Shown piece by piece: positions 10,401 through 18,952 of a stretch of 56,557 nt of DNA. The notes under the pieces were generated by a model, which had not been told where the DNA came from, did no database searches, and saw nothing but the letters and a program-made list of their open reading frames with translations. Within the stretch, counting starts at the first letter, position 1. The number at the start of each line of letters is the position of its first letter. Source of the stretch: Oscillochloris sp. ZM17-4 (GTDB taxonomy: Bacteria > Chloroflexota > Chloroflexia > Chloroflexales > Chloroflexaceae); NCBI RefSeq assembly GCF_019599295.1, contig NZ_JAIEWN010000032.1, forward strand, positions 10,640-67,196. The letters are read 5' to 3'. The translations under genes and the position numbers were made by a program.

Positions 10401-13400
10401 CCGAGCGCAGGCCAACGCATGCAGCAAGCCAATCAACCCGAGCCTGATCGATGGCCACGGTGCCAGCGCGCACCCGTTGCTCCAATTCTTGCATGAATAC
10501 AGTCAGATCGTTACTCTGCAATGACCAGCGCTCACGCAGCATTGTACGCATCATATAACTTTGGCCCAGCGCTGCCTGGCGCAGCGGCTGCGGGCCCACG
10601 TTCACAGCAGATGATTGGGTCAAGCTCGCTCCGATCGCTTCAAGCGCCCGTAGCTCCGCGCCAAGCTGCGACGTGGCATTCGAGACATCAGCCAGCTGCA
10701 TCATCTGGATCGGGAGCGGCTTGCGATCAGGGCCACTGATATAGCCACGACCTGGGCAATCAATCGTATCGCTGACACTCACCTGGATAGCAGGCTGATA
10801 GTCGGCAGTATTACCCAGGCGCAGAGCCATGCGCTGAGGGAAGCGTCGGTAGATCTTGCGCTCACGGCGTAGATCAGGCTCGCTATCGGTGGCAATAAAC
10901 CAGATTCGCATAGACGGGCCAATATCAAACAGACCAAGCATGCGAGTAACAATCCCGTCGCGTTCGAGTGCACCGGGCTGCTCCTCAAGCAACTCGAAGA
11001 GCTGACTCAGACCATCGATCAGCACCACCAGCGCCGGCCCGTCCTGCGCATGCATGGGCTGCGCCTGACCCGCAGGGGCTTCCTGCTGCTGGCGTTCCTT
11101 CTGGATGCGAGTGATGATGTCATAGAGATACTGGGCAAACTGGTTGACCCGATCGAGCACATCAGCATCGTCGATAATGCACGTCCCCGTATGGGGCAGT
11201 TTTTGAAGGCTGGTGTCACGCTGCCCGGTTGCGTCGATCAGGTGGATATGCAATTGCCCTACCCGATGCTCAGCAGCCAGGTTGGCGGCGAGCACGCGCA
11301 AGAACGAGGTCTTGCCTGAACCTGCCGCGCCAAACATGATCAGATTACCCTTATTCAAATCGATCACCAGACGATCCTGGTGTCCACGCTGCGGGTCGTC
11401 GACCAGGCCAACCACCGCACGCAGCGGGGGTTCGGCGAGCGTGAGTGCCTGTCGTCCGTTTCGCAGCTCACTCAGCGCTATGCGCAAAAGCTCAGCTGCA
11501 TCAGGTGCGGCGCCACTCTGGCCGGTGAAGTAGCGCGGGTAGATTATCTGCTCGGCACCCAGCGGGTGGGCCAGCTGCGGCGGCCATGGCGCAAACTCGC
11601 GGGCCGCCGCGCCGTGCTGCTCATAATATAGATCGCGGGCGCGGTCGATAATGTGCTGGGCCAGGCTCGGCAGATCATCCTGTGCTGGTGACTCGGCATA
11701 CTTACGAAACAGATTGATCGCCGCAGTATCATCCTTGTCCACCTTTTCATCGACACGCGCCGCCTGGAAGAGCCTGAGTTGCCCCACCAGGCCCACCTGG
11801 ATGTAGCCACGGCCGGGCTTGCGCGGCAGATGGGCGGCATCGGTGCGCCGCAGCAGCTCGCGACTGGCATCTGGGTCATCGACATGGAGCGCCACCTTGA
11901 GCGACATATTGGCCCGCATCTGGTCGTTGACCTCGGGCCGCTGGGCGGCGATAATCAAATGCACCCCGACAGAGCGACCAAGCAGCGTAATCTTCTCGAT
12001 CTCTGGGATGAAGGCGGGGTTGCTCTTCACCAACTCCATATACTCGTCAATGATGATAAACAGATGCGGCTCGATCTCATCAAGCTTTCCAGCGCCCATC
12101 TGAGCCTGGTTATACTTCACAATGTCGTCGCGATCACCCTTTATCAGATTCGCTCGACGTTTAATCTCTGCATCAATCGCAATGAAGACCCGGTGCACAT
12201 CGGCGGGGCGGGCGTTGGTCACAAAATCGACACAGTGCGGAAGATGCCGGAAGGGGTCAAAGGTAGCCCCACCCTTGAAGTCAATCAGTGCCAGATGGAG
12301 AATTCGCGGGTCATAATGAATGGCAAAACTGGTGACCAGGGTCGCGAGCAGGCCCGACTTGCCCGATCCAGTGCCGCCGCCAATGATCGCGTGGACACCG
12401 TCTTGCTTCTGATGAAACCATAGAGTTCTAGGAGCGCCGCCGGGCAGCACGCCCACCCGCACCTTCGGCCAGTCGATCTGCTCCAGACTTTGCCGCCAGT
12501 TCCAGGCGATATGCGCGCCACTCCAGTCGGCGGGCAGCCCGCGGGCGTCGGCGGGCACCGGCGCAAGCAGGCTGTCGAGGCTGATCTTGTCGGCGATCGC
12601 GTCGATGCGGAAGGGGCTGGGCTTCATCTCAGGCGCAGACGCGAGTCGCTGCACAAACTGCGCGATCCATGCGCTATCGCTCGGCTCGGTCAGGTCGGTG
12701 CGCGGCGCGGCGGCGAGGGCGACCTGGAACTGGAGCACCCGCCCGCTACGCGCGAGCACACCACGGCCTGGTGCCTCAAGCAGCTGACGCACCTGCACCC
12801 CGATCAGGTCGCGGTAGTCAGCCGGATCATTGAGCCGCAGAGCCAGCTTCTGGTTCAGGTGCTGCATTAGCCCGGCGGGGACATCCTGGGTCTGGGTGGC
12901 AGCAATCACAAAGCGGATGCGCGCATCACGCGCATTCTGCAAGATCTCCATGAATCGGCTCATCAGCCCATCTGCCGCGTCGACGTTGCGCTGCATCTCG
13001 CGGTTGAGCGCGGCCATGCCATCAATCACCACCACAATCCAGGGGCGCTCGGCGGGGGCAGATTCAGCAGCTTTCGCCCGAGCGTTTTCGGCGCGTTTGG
13101 TCGCCTCGGCACGCTGCTGCTCGATCACCGTGAACAGTTCACTCAGCAGGTGGTCAACCCGCTGCAGGAAAGTCGAATCGGTGCTATCGATCCGGCCACC
13201 GACGTGCGGCAGCTGCTCAAGCGACTGGAGTCCGGCGGTGCCACTCAGATCGAGCAGATAGATATGCACATGGGCCGAGCTATGGGCGGCGGCAAGGCTC
13301 ACCACCGCTGTGCGCAGCAGTGTGCTCTTACCACTACGGGGCGCGCCGATGATCAAGGTGTGGCCCTGCTGGAGATCGAGGGTAAGTGCTTCCTGACGCG

Positions 13401-16176
13401 CATTCTCAGCATCATCGATCACGCCAATCATTGGGCGCGGGACAGCGGCAGAACGCTGATCATCCCATAGCGCTGTGTCCGTCGTCTGCATCAGCAGCGC
13501 GGCCGCAGGGCTGAGCGCCGACTGGTTCGCGCCATAGTTAAGCCACTGATCATGCGTGAAATGCGAGCGCAGCGAGCGCCAGTGCTCGGCCTGCTCGGGC
13601 GGCGTGCTCGTGGCGGCCTGTTTGTCACGCACCGCCGGCGCGAAAATCTCCTGGGTCAACAAGATCGGGTAGTCGGGGAAGAAGGGTGGCCACGGCGGCT
13701 CTTGAGCGGCAATCCGATCAGCTTTGGCCGTGTTGCTGAGCGTCTCGATCAGCACCCTGGCGAACTGCTTGGGCTCGCCCCAGGCTCGAATATCTTCCTC
13801 CCAGAGAACATCGGCATCAAGCGCCACGTCATCGCTGACCTCCTCGCCAACATAGGCGACCTGGATAAGCTCGATCTCATCGTTACCAACCTGGAGGTAA
13901 CCGCGTCCCGAGACCCCAGGCGGAAGAAAGGCCGCCGCATCGCGGCGCAAAATCTCATTACTCTCTTCGCGCTGCTCTACGCGCAGGCAGATACGATAGG
14001 TAATATTCGAGCGCATCTGGTCGGTTACGCCGCGCGGGCTCTGCGAGGCAAGCAGCAGAAAGACGCCGAGCGAGCGACCGACACGGGTAATCTGCTCAAG
14101 CTGCGATTTGAACTCATCATTGGCCGCCAGCATTTCGGCGAACTCATCAATGATGATCATTAAAAAAGGCAGCGGATTCTTCTCCTGGAAGGCAGAGCTG
14201 TGGTATTTGAGAATATTTTCGATCTTGTCATCGATCGCCTTCGCCGCGCCGATCACCCGCTGGCGCCGGCTGATCTCAGCCCGGATCGCAGTGAACATGC
14301 GCGCCGTGCGCTCGGGCGCGAGGTTAGTGGCCGTCTCGACACAGTGCGGCAGCTGCTCAAAGTCGTTGAAGGTGCCACCGCCCTTGTAGTCGATCAGTAC
14401 AAAGTTCAGCATCGTCGGGCTCGCGTTCAGGGCTAGCCCGGCCACAATCGAGGCCAGCAGTACCGACTTGCCAGAGCCAGTGCTGCCCGCAATCATGCCG
14501 TGAACGCCATCCTGCGAGCGATCCAGGGTCAGCACGCGGGTCTTGCCGCCGACCAGCAGACCGATCGGCACCTGGAGCGGGCCTGGGTGCTTAGTCGAGT
14601 CCTCCCATCGCTCGCGTGCGATCTGCGCCACCTGCTCAGCGACACTTGAGCCGCCGCGCATGCGGAACCCTGTATCGAGTTCACGCAGAAGTACGGTGCG
14701 CGGCAGAGCGGTGCTGGCGCTACGCTGGAGCACCATTGTCCGCATCATGGTGCTAATCGCCGACGCAGCATCACGGTTGAGGGTGTCGGCGGCACCGACA
14801 TAGCGCACACTATTGATCCCAGTCTCAGCATAGCGGAAGACAGCCCCTCCTGGCGCAGGCGCGATCTCGATCACGGCGCTACAGCCATCGGGCACCTGGC
14901 TACGTGTGGGCACGAGAAAGAGAACCGCCGCCCCCAGGTTCGCACCCTCAGACATGGCCATCGCGACGGCCGCATTATTCAGCACCGCATTAATCAGTTT
15001 ATGCGGATTCAACAGATCGATCACGAGGAGGAGCAATGGCAAGCGCGGCGAGTCCTGGTCGCTACTCGATGAATGCTCATCGGCGATACGAATACGACGC
15101 TGTGAGAGGGTACGCCGCAGCGGGTCAAGAAACTGGTCAATCGGCGGCTCATCAACCCCGACCTTTTTCTGGCGACCGTTGGCGTTCTCATCTTCCTCAA
15201 GCGCGGCAATAAACAGATGCTGGGTGCCACCTTCGCCCTGGGCGTGGGGCAGATTGCGCAGCCACTCCCACTCTTGCTCTTGCGCGGCGACGACATGGAC
15301 CTGTGCCTCGACTGGGGCGTGGAAGGCGGCAAAATGCACGAGCAGCGCGCGGGCCGAAGCGTAGACCGAGGCCGAGTCGTCGCCAGGTTCGCCGACGAGG
15401 GCGATGGCGTGGCCGGCGGGGATCTGCATCTGGGGCGCATCGGGAACAGCCGAGTCGCTCTCGCCCTCAAGCGGCGGGCGCAGCCCGATGATCACCGGGA
15501 TCTGGCTGACAAAGCGCGAGTCATCGGCCAGCTTGCGGGCCGCACGCACCTGTGGCGTCTCTTCTTTGTCGTGGCCCGAAAAGACAAACTGCCGGGTTGC
15601 GGGCAGCGTCCCAACACCTAGCCGGATGGCCGCAAAGTCGAGATCGCTACTGCGCCGCTCCCAGAGGCGGATCGGGCTGCGGAGATCGCGCTGGGGCATG
15701 CTGGCGGTCTGACGGCTCGCATATACTAGGCCATTGAGGTCAGCCAGATCCGGGTAGTTATAGGCATAAAAGCGGCGCTGCTGCTCGTGCCCATCGTGCA
15801 TCTCCCGTGTGAGCGCAACCAGCCGATCGTTATACTCGCGCTCAGACTCGGCGTGCCGGCGCGATTCGCGCCGGTAGGTGTAGAGCGCAAATGCGCTCGA
15901 CGCCAGCACCGAAAGCGCCATTGGGATCATCATGAGCGGGCTGCGCGACATGCCGCCGAACGATGAGACCATCACATAGCCGACGATCGTCAGCAGGGGC
16001 AACCCGATCTGGATCAGGCGCGCCTGACCTTCGGGGAAGGGATCGGGAGGCGGTGGGATCTCCACCTCGCCGAGAGGCAGCTGCGGTTGGATGCGCGGCG
16101 GGCGATCAACGGCGATTGGCTGCTCAGGCGTACTGCTGGCAGCAGCTTGAGCAGAAGGTGCATGAGTATCTATCAT
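7486..16176 (-). CDS. eccC-like: Giant EccC/EssC-type FtsK-SpoIIIE translocase with seven P-loop modules
   Basis: The 2,896-residue protein has two N-terminal membrane helices (about 48-95) and an EccC-like N-terminal domain without a working P-loop (GEPGDDSAS). Seven ATPase modules follow, with Walker A near residues 565 (GSTGSGKS), 945 (GAPRSGKS), 1269 (GGTGSGKS), 1620 (GAAGSGKT), 1949 (GGTGSGKS), 2284 (GQPRSGRT) and 2567 (GEPASGRT). Walker B is IIDE only in modules 1, 3 and 5; modules 2, 4, 6 and 7 have IDG. Usual EccC has three modules and about 1,300 residues. By family it is the membrane ATPase that recruits and drives WXG100 substrates. The start is 3 bp after the pseudokinase stop. 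No frameshift is visible. Confidence 0.96.
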   Translation of the reverse strand: MIDTHAPSAQAAASSTPEQPIAVDRPPRIQPQLPLGEVEIPPPPDPFPEGQARLIQIGLPLLTIVGYVMVSSFGGMSRSPLMMIPMALSVLASSAFALYTYRRESRRHAESEREYNDRLVALTREMHDGHEQQRRFYAYNYPDLADLNGLVYASRQTASMPQRDLRSPIRLWERRSSDLDFAAIRLGVGTLPATRQFVFSGHDKEETPQVRAARKLADDSRFVSQIPVIIGLRPPLEGESDSAVPDAPQMQIPAGHAIALVGEPGDDSASVYASARALLVHFAAFHAPVEAQVHVVAAQEQEWEWLRNLPHAQGEGGTQHLFIAALEEDENANGRQKKVGVDEPPIDQFLDPLRRTLSQRRIRIADEHSSSSDQDSPRLPLLLLVIDLLNPHKLINAVLNNAAVAMAMSEGANLGAAVLFLVPTRSQVPDGCSAVIEIAPAPGGAVFRYAETGINSVRYVGAADTLNRDAASAISTMMRTMVLQRSASTALPRTVLLRELDTGFRMRGGSSVAEQVAQIARERWEDSTKHPGPLQVPIGLLVGGKTRVLTLDRSQDGVHGMIAGSTGSGKSVLLASIVAGLALNASPTMLNFVLIDYKGGGTFNDFEQLPHCVETATNLAPERTARMFTAIRAEISRRQRVIGAAKAIDDKIENILKYHSSAFQEKNPLPFLMIIIDEFAEMLAANDEFKSQLEQITRVGRSLGVFLLLASQSPRGVTDQMRSNITYRICLRVEQREESNEILRRDAAAFLPPGVSGRGYLQVGNDEIELIQVAYVGEEVSDDVALDADVLWEEDIRAWGEPKQFARVLIETLSNTAKADRIAAQEPPWPPFFPDYPILLTQEIFAPAVRDKQAATSTPPEQAEHWRSLRSHFTHDQWLNYGANQSALSPAAALLMQTTDTALWDDQRSAAVPRPMIGVIDDAENARQEALTLDLQQGHTLIIGAPRSGKSTLLRTAVVSLAAAHSSAHVHIYLLDLSGTAGLQSLEQLPHVGGRIDSTDSTFLQRVDHLLSELFTVIEQQRAEATKRAENARAKAAESAPAERPWIVVVIDGMAALNREMQRNVDAADGLMSRFMEILQNARDARIRFVIAATQTQDVPAGLMQHLNQKLALRLNDPADYRDLIGVQVRQLLEAPGRGVLARSGRVLQFQVALAAAPRTDLTEPSDSAWIAQFVQRLASAPEMKPSPFRIDAIADKISLDSLLAPVPADARGLPADWSGAHIAWNWRQSLEQIDWPKVRVGVLPGGAPRTLWFHQKQDGVHAIIGGGTGSGKSGLLATLVTSFAIHYDPRILHLALIDFKGGATFDPFRHLPHCVDFVTNARPADVHRVFIAIDAEIKRRANLIKGDRDDIVKYNQAQMGAGKLDEIEPHLFIIIDEYMELVKSNPAFIPEIEKITLLGRSVGVHLIIAAQRPEVNDQMRANMSLKVALHVDDPDASRELLRRTDAAHLPRKPGRGYIQVGLVGQLRLFQAARVDEKVDKDDTAAINLFRKYAESPAQDDLPSLAQHIIDRARDLYYEQHGAAAREFAPWPPQLAHPLGAEQIIYPRYFTGQSGAAPDAAELLRIALSELRNGRQALTLAEPPLRAVVGLVDDPQRGHQDRLVIDLNKGNLIMFGAAGSGKTSFLRVLAANLAAEHRVGQLHIHLIDATGQRDTSLQKLPHTGTCIIDDADVLDRVNQFAQYLYDIITRIQKERQQQEAPAGQAQPMHAQDGPALVVLIDGLSQLFELLEEQPGALERDGIVTRMLGLFDIGPSMRIWFIATDSEPDLRRERKIYRRFPQRMALRLGNTADYQPAIQVSVSDTIDCPGRGYISGPDRKPLPIQMMQLADVSNATSQLGAELRALEAIGASLTQSSAVNVGPQPLRQAALGQSYMMRTMLRERWSLQSNDLTVFMQELEQRVRAGTVAIDQARVDWLAACVGLRSGNRPADLRFDQQQSGVHAMLAGGTGSGKSELLRTLVLDLALRYPPDVLNFALVDFKGGGSFEPFKDLPHCAEFVTNLDAAAVERFFLVLEAEIARRQDLNKQSGCDHIVDFRRKRVTNGADWEYAQEHYPHLFVIIDEYTELIEKYPSSRDRLESLTRVGRSLGISLVLAAQRAAAVTDEMDANIKLRICLRVEQLETSKLLLRRPDAALLPPETPTGRGYIHQGGRTLDLVQVAYPSGPADLIENSPKGSKSEQPPFFALVIGVLDKVYDAFVPRLWPAPLPDAIDLDTPVLDGMQPQPITLVPALAEWLQGTRTGWPATGPAAPTPLIGFYDAPDRRERRPLSFEWDHVAVFGQPRSGRTTLLRTLIMSLAGTYAPQQLHLYIVDSGGSNFADLHDVPHIGAIIGRNEPDFDDRLIRLVNVLEDELQRRQTAFKALNFAAYRIQENADLPAMLVMIDGVATLKERYESLLLRLTEIARQSARYGIVLALTATAMSDIPGVLREQVSRKLVLAMEKAESYKDLLGVSASTFSATPGRGYIVLDLQARMFQIARPPADLRPIIDALRAAAPKVGLAAPIETLSTRYTVDTLRDTLRDALPAETPLATLQIPIGLRDRDRTPALLDTDADGQHIVVAGEPASGRTTTLRTMILTLAMRYAPSQLRIVLFDPSRKLATEANRIAELPHVYRRQVLDDPELLLPLLREQEQRWRAGDARRLAVVIDGFDELIDEISNNRQIKDDAKRNLITLAKRAGDYGITLIGSSGLRMISNDLYKAVRDSAQGVALRSENAIGFLGGLARSDQRLLPAGRATLVLRKVRGAALQIAITGVGQPEDYAALVEQIIARYPEAADLDTSPAVPPPVAPRDSVAAAQLTLLRRGLRQLLDVLIQQSQPLDQAEIQQLLSEYHALSAEPDAAQREQMLRAIGVLTDPQWIKLEDGLRQIFVDDVRAKWLALPLSILTDLLEKQLQP

Positions 16177-16179
16177 GGC

Positions 16180-17214
16180 TCAGAGCATAAAGGCGTTATA
16201 CAGCGTCAGGGCAACCAGCGCGAGAAAGGTCATCCCGAGCAGCGCGATCGTGACATGCAGAGTTGTCGCGCCAGTGAGCCAGCGGTTGGTCCGTGGCTCA
16301 GGAACGACGCCAAACACTTGCTTTAGCTCAGCGGTGAAATCAGCGGCGCTCGAGATCTGCGCCGTCAGCACACGGTTGATGATTGCCGAGAGCTTCGACA
16401 TTGACGGAATGTTGACCGGCGTAGACGCGGGCAGACTGCCGAGCAGCATCTGGGCGAACAAGATCGCCAGGCTATAGAGGTCGGCGTGAGGTGATGACGT
16501 GCTGCCGGGGCGCAGATCTGTGGCACTGTAGGCTGACTGGGCCAGCTGATAGCTCTTATCTGAGATCTGGTCGCCCTTGTGCAGCACCGTGCCAAAGTCG
16601 ATCATCACCACCCGTGGCACATCATCGCCGTCGAAGGTAACGAGCGCACTCTCGTCGGAAATCGCCAGATGGAGCAGCTGCGACTCGTGCAACTCCTGGA
16701 TCGCAATCGCCATACTCTGAGTGATCCAACCGGCGTGGTAGGACCAGAGCTGCGGGCGTTTGCTGAGCAGGTCGCGCAGCGGTTCGCCCTCAATATGCTC
16801 AAACACCAGAAAGTAGAGCAGCGTGTCGTGAATGGCCGCACGCCCATACGACCAGTCATCTTCAGACAGAACCAGCCTTTTCTGCGCATCCTTCGTATAC
16901 GGATCGAGTAGCAGCGGCAGGTAGACCAGCCGATCTTTGCGCTGCGACTTTAAAAACTGCGCCTCATCTTCCAGGTGCTGCTTAAAGCGCTGGCCCGGGT
17001 GGGCCACCTTCAAGGTAACCAACTGGCTGTTGCGCCGAGCCTGATAGATTGTCGCGGCGCGCCCGATCAGCACGACGCGCACAATCTCAAGATTCTCGAT
17101 CCACTCGCCGGGTTCAAGCACCCAAGGCGATTGCTCGGCGGGGCATGTGGCACGCTGACAGAAGGTATTCTGATTGGGATTCGTCTTCCGGCACTCAAGA
17201 CAATGCTGCTGCAT
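16180..17214 (-). CDS. Zinc-ribbon pseudokinase with C-terminal membrane helix (EssB/YukC-like role)
   Basis: The protein has 344 residues. Cysteines at 5, 8, 19 and 24 form a small zinc-ribbon pattern. A protein-kinase fold follows with a VAIK-like TLKVAHPG and a DFG (VVMIDFG), but the catalytic loop reads LLHLAISDESAL, so the HRD aspartate and the asparagine are missing: a likely pseudokinase. The last 25 residues are a membrane helix (VTIALLGMTFLALVALTL). In Firmicute type VII systems EssB/YukC is a membrane pseudokinase that docks on the ATPase; the position next to the EccC-like gene suggests the same job, although the membrane helix is C-terminal. A GTG at 17319 would add a hydrophobic N-terminus; the ATG at 17214 is preferred for its GGGA site and the zinc ribbon right after it. 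Confidence 0.82.
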   Translation of the reverse strand: MQQHCLECRKTNPNQNTFCQRATCPAEQSPWVLEPGEWIENLEIVRVVLIGRAATIYQARRNSQLVTLKVAHPGQRFKQHLEDEAQFLKSQRKDRLVYLPLLLDPYTKDAQKRLVLSEDDWSYGRAAIHDTLLYFLVFEHIEGEPLRDLLSKRPQLWSYHAGWITQSMAIAIQELHESQLLHLAISDESALVTFDGDDVPRVVMIDFGTVLHKGDQISDKSYQLAQSAYSATDLRPGSTSSPHADLYSLAILFAQMLLGSLPASTPVNIPSMSKLSAIINRVLTAQISSAADFTAELKQVFGVVPEPRTNRWLTGATTLHVTIALLGMTFLALVALTLYNAFML

Positions 17215-17324
17215 AAAATATCCCGGCCCGCTCACATGGTGCGGCGCGAGCTGCGAGGCAATCACGCTCACGCTACACCAGAAGGCTAGAACGCAGTAGA
17301 GCAGAAGTAACGCTGTCACTCTAC

Positions 17325-17470
17325 TCTGCGCGTGCCCGGCCCGTGAACGGGCGGGCTACGGTTCTACGAAGGCCGCCTGCGCGGCCTGCCTGAGGCCGCG
17401 CGGACGGCATCCGTTACACAAGAGCCCGCGGCTTCAGCCGCCGGGCGACGCCGCACCGCGTTACTTCTGC
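17325..17470. repeat. GC-rich intergenic inverted repeats
   Basis: The space between the WXG-like genes and the pseudokinase holds nested inverted repeats and no gene. AGGCCGC and GCGGCCT pair across CTGC at 17370-17387. GCCCGCGGCT at 17424-17433 pairs with AGCCGCCGGGC at 17436-17446. Such CGGCTTCAGCCG-type elements are common dispersed intergenic repeats in Chloroflexota. It may weaken transcription between the abundant small substrates and the machine genes. Confidence 0.6.
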
Positions 17471-17489
17471 GGTATTGCGCTAGAACCAA

Positions 17490-17801
17490 TCAGCTCGACG
17501 GCGTGAAGAAGCGCGACCCCTCGACATCCTTACCCTCGTGCATGTCGACGGCTCGGCTGACATCGCTGCTCAGCTCATTGATCTTTTCGACGAGATGTTC
17601 CTCGATAAAGGGCTTGATCAGCTCGATAAACGCGATCCAGACCGCGCCGCCGACCCGACCGATAAAGGCCGTGCCCTTGAGGATGGCGAGCATGCCGTCG
17701 AGGGTCTTCACCACGACGGTAAAAAAGTCGGCCACCCCATCGAGAATCTTGGCGATATTGCGTACCCCGTCGGGGTCCATAAAGAACTCATCATCGTCCA
17801 T
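17490..17801 (-). CDS. WXG100-like small secreted protein (FxG variant)
   Basis: The 103-residue protein is helical and has no signal peptide. A turn motif AFIG at residues 45-48 sits where WXG100 proteins carry WxG, followed by GGAVWIAFIEL as the start of the second helix, so Trp is displaced. The ATG at 17801 follows a strong AAGGAG; the open frame extends 16 codons further but without a site. It is the last of four small genes of this type and the most diverged. It is a likely ESX substrate or partner. Assignment rests on size, helix-turn-helix pattern and context. Confidence 0.72.
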   Translation of the reverse strand: MDDDEFFMDPDGVRNIAKILDGVADFFTVVVKTLDGMLAILKGTAFIGRVGGAVWIAFIELIKPFIEEHLVEKINELSSDVSRAVDMHEGKDVEGSRFFTPSS

Positions 17802-17823
17802 TGCAGCATCTCCTTCGTGTCTG

Positions 17824-18165
17824 CTAGAAGAACCGAGCCTTCTCCTCAAGCCGCCCGCGGATCATCTGATCGGCCTCACGGTCGGCCTGCTCAATGCGGT
17901 CACGAGCCGACTGAATATCGCCGTGCAACTTGGTCAGATTATCGGAGACACGGCCGACACCGGGGATAAAGATCGACGAGAGTTCATCGATAAAGGCCTG
18001 CGCCCCTTTACCGCGCCAGACCTTCTCGACCTCGCCCTGCACCAGGCGCTGGAGCGGAGCAAGCCCCTGCTCAGCGATATCGGCGATCACTTTGTTTAGC
18101 TGCGAGAGCACCTTCTCAAGGACAGCCTTGGCAAGACTGATCAGCACATCCATAAAGACTGACAT
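17824..18165 (-). CDS. esxA-like: WXG100 family protein (true WxG motif)
   Basis: The 113-residue protein forms two predicted helices joined by VWRGKGAQAF, with W50-R-G52 at the expected middle position. This is the only member of the cluster with the canonical Trp. The start at 18165 has GGAGGAG six bases upstream; the frame open to 18246 overlaps the upstream gene and is not used. The C-terminus is rich in charged residues (DREADQMIRGRLEEKARFF) and has no obvious YxxxD/E signal. Expected to be exported by the EccC-like ATPase, perhaps as a dimer with a neighbour. Confidence 0.86.
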   Translation of the reverse strand: MSVFMDVLISLAKAVLEKVLSQLNKVIADIAEQGLAPLQRLVQGEVEKVWRGKGAQAFIDELSSIFIPGVGRVSDNLTKLHGDIQSARDRIEQADREADQMIRGRLEEKARFF

Positions 18166-18181
18166 AACTCCTCCGATTACG

Positions 18182-18478
18182 CTAGCCCATCGAACCCGCG
18201 ACGCTCTCATCCGCAGCGCGCTGAAGATCGATAGCCTTCTGAACATCGCCGGCCAGCTCAGTAAACTTCTCGGTCAGGCGGGTGAGCGAGGGGCTCATCT
18301 GATTACGGATCAGCTCGACGTAGGTGGTGCCCGCCTGTCCCAGTAGGGCGCCATCGCTCATGGTGTTGGCGATACTCTGGAGCTCGGTCATCACATCCTG
18401 GAGATGCTCGGTGCCTTCCTTGAAGGCCGCGACCATCGCCTCACAGTCGGCATAGACGACCTTGATATCCCCATTCAT
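18182..18478 (-). CDS. WXG100-like protein (LxG variant)
   Basis: The 98-residue protein has the WXG100 length and helix-turn-helix layout. The turn reads ALLGQAGTTYVEL, with L45-L-G47 where W-x-G is expected. The start at 18478 has GGGAGAG upstream, and the gene ends 16 bp before the next WXG100 gene, so they are co-transcribed and probably made in similar amounts. It could pair with the 18493-18798 product, which has the same motif spacing. Function as ESX substrate or partner is inferred. Confidence 0.82.
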   Translation of the reverse strand: MNGDIKVVYADCEAMVAAFKEGTEHLQDVMTELQSIANTMSDGALLGQAGTTYVELIRNQMSPSLTRLTEKFTELAGDVQKAIDLQRAADESVAGSMG

Positions 18479-18492
18479 CAGGCTCTCCCTTA

Positions 18493-18798
18493 CTAGTTGT
18501 AGCCCTTACACTGCGACTCGGCCTCAGAGTCGGCCTTCTGAAAGATCTGGCTGACTTCCTTCGTCACCACATTCGCCTCGCTCAGCAGCTCCTGAAGCTT
18601 GCGGACTGAGGGCAGCAAAACATCATCCATCTCGGCGTAGAATGCATCAGCCGCCTGACCCATAAAGCTCCCGCCCTTGAGCGGATCAAGCTTGCCAAGC
18701 AGCATCTGCAACAAGCTTTGGACTGTGTCGGACTGCTTCGCGAAGCGGCTAGACACATCATTCATCTGCTCGTAATTGACCTGAACCTGGTCTGTCAT
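18493..18798 (-). CDS. WXG100-like protein (FxG variant)
   Basis: The 101-residue protein has the turn GGSFMGQAADAFYAEM, with F45-M-G47 replacing W-x-G, and two amphipathic helices. Near the C-terminus IFQKADSEAE gives an FxxxD pattern that may stand in for the YxxxD/E export signal bound by EccC ATPases. GGAGGG precedes the ATG at 18798. It is the first gene of the small-protein cluster, 14 bp before the next one. Confidence 0.84.
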   Translation of the reverse strand: MTDQVQVNYEQMNDVSSRFAKQSDTVQSLLQMLLGKLDPLKGGSFMGQAADAFYAEMDDVLLPSVRKLQELLSEANVVTKEVSQIFQKADSEAESQCKGYN

Positions 18799-18952
18799 CG
18801 CCTGAACCCTCCTTACATCACATCTGCGGACTCGGGAATGCCCATTACATACATCGCGCAGGAGTCATCACTCGTGTCAGGTCGCTATGGCTTGACCTCC
18901 TTACTAGGCGATGAAGCGCGCTACTGCGGTAGTCAGCGGTGCGCTCGTGTCC

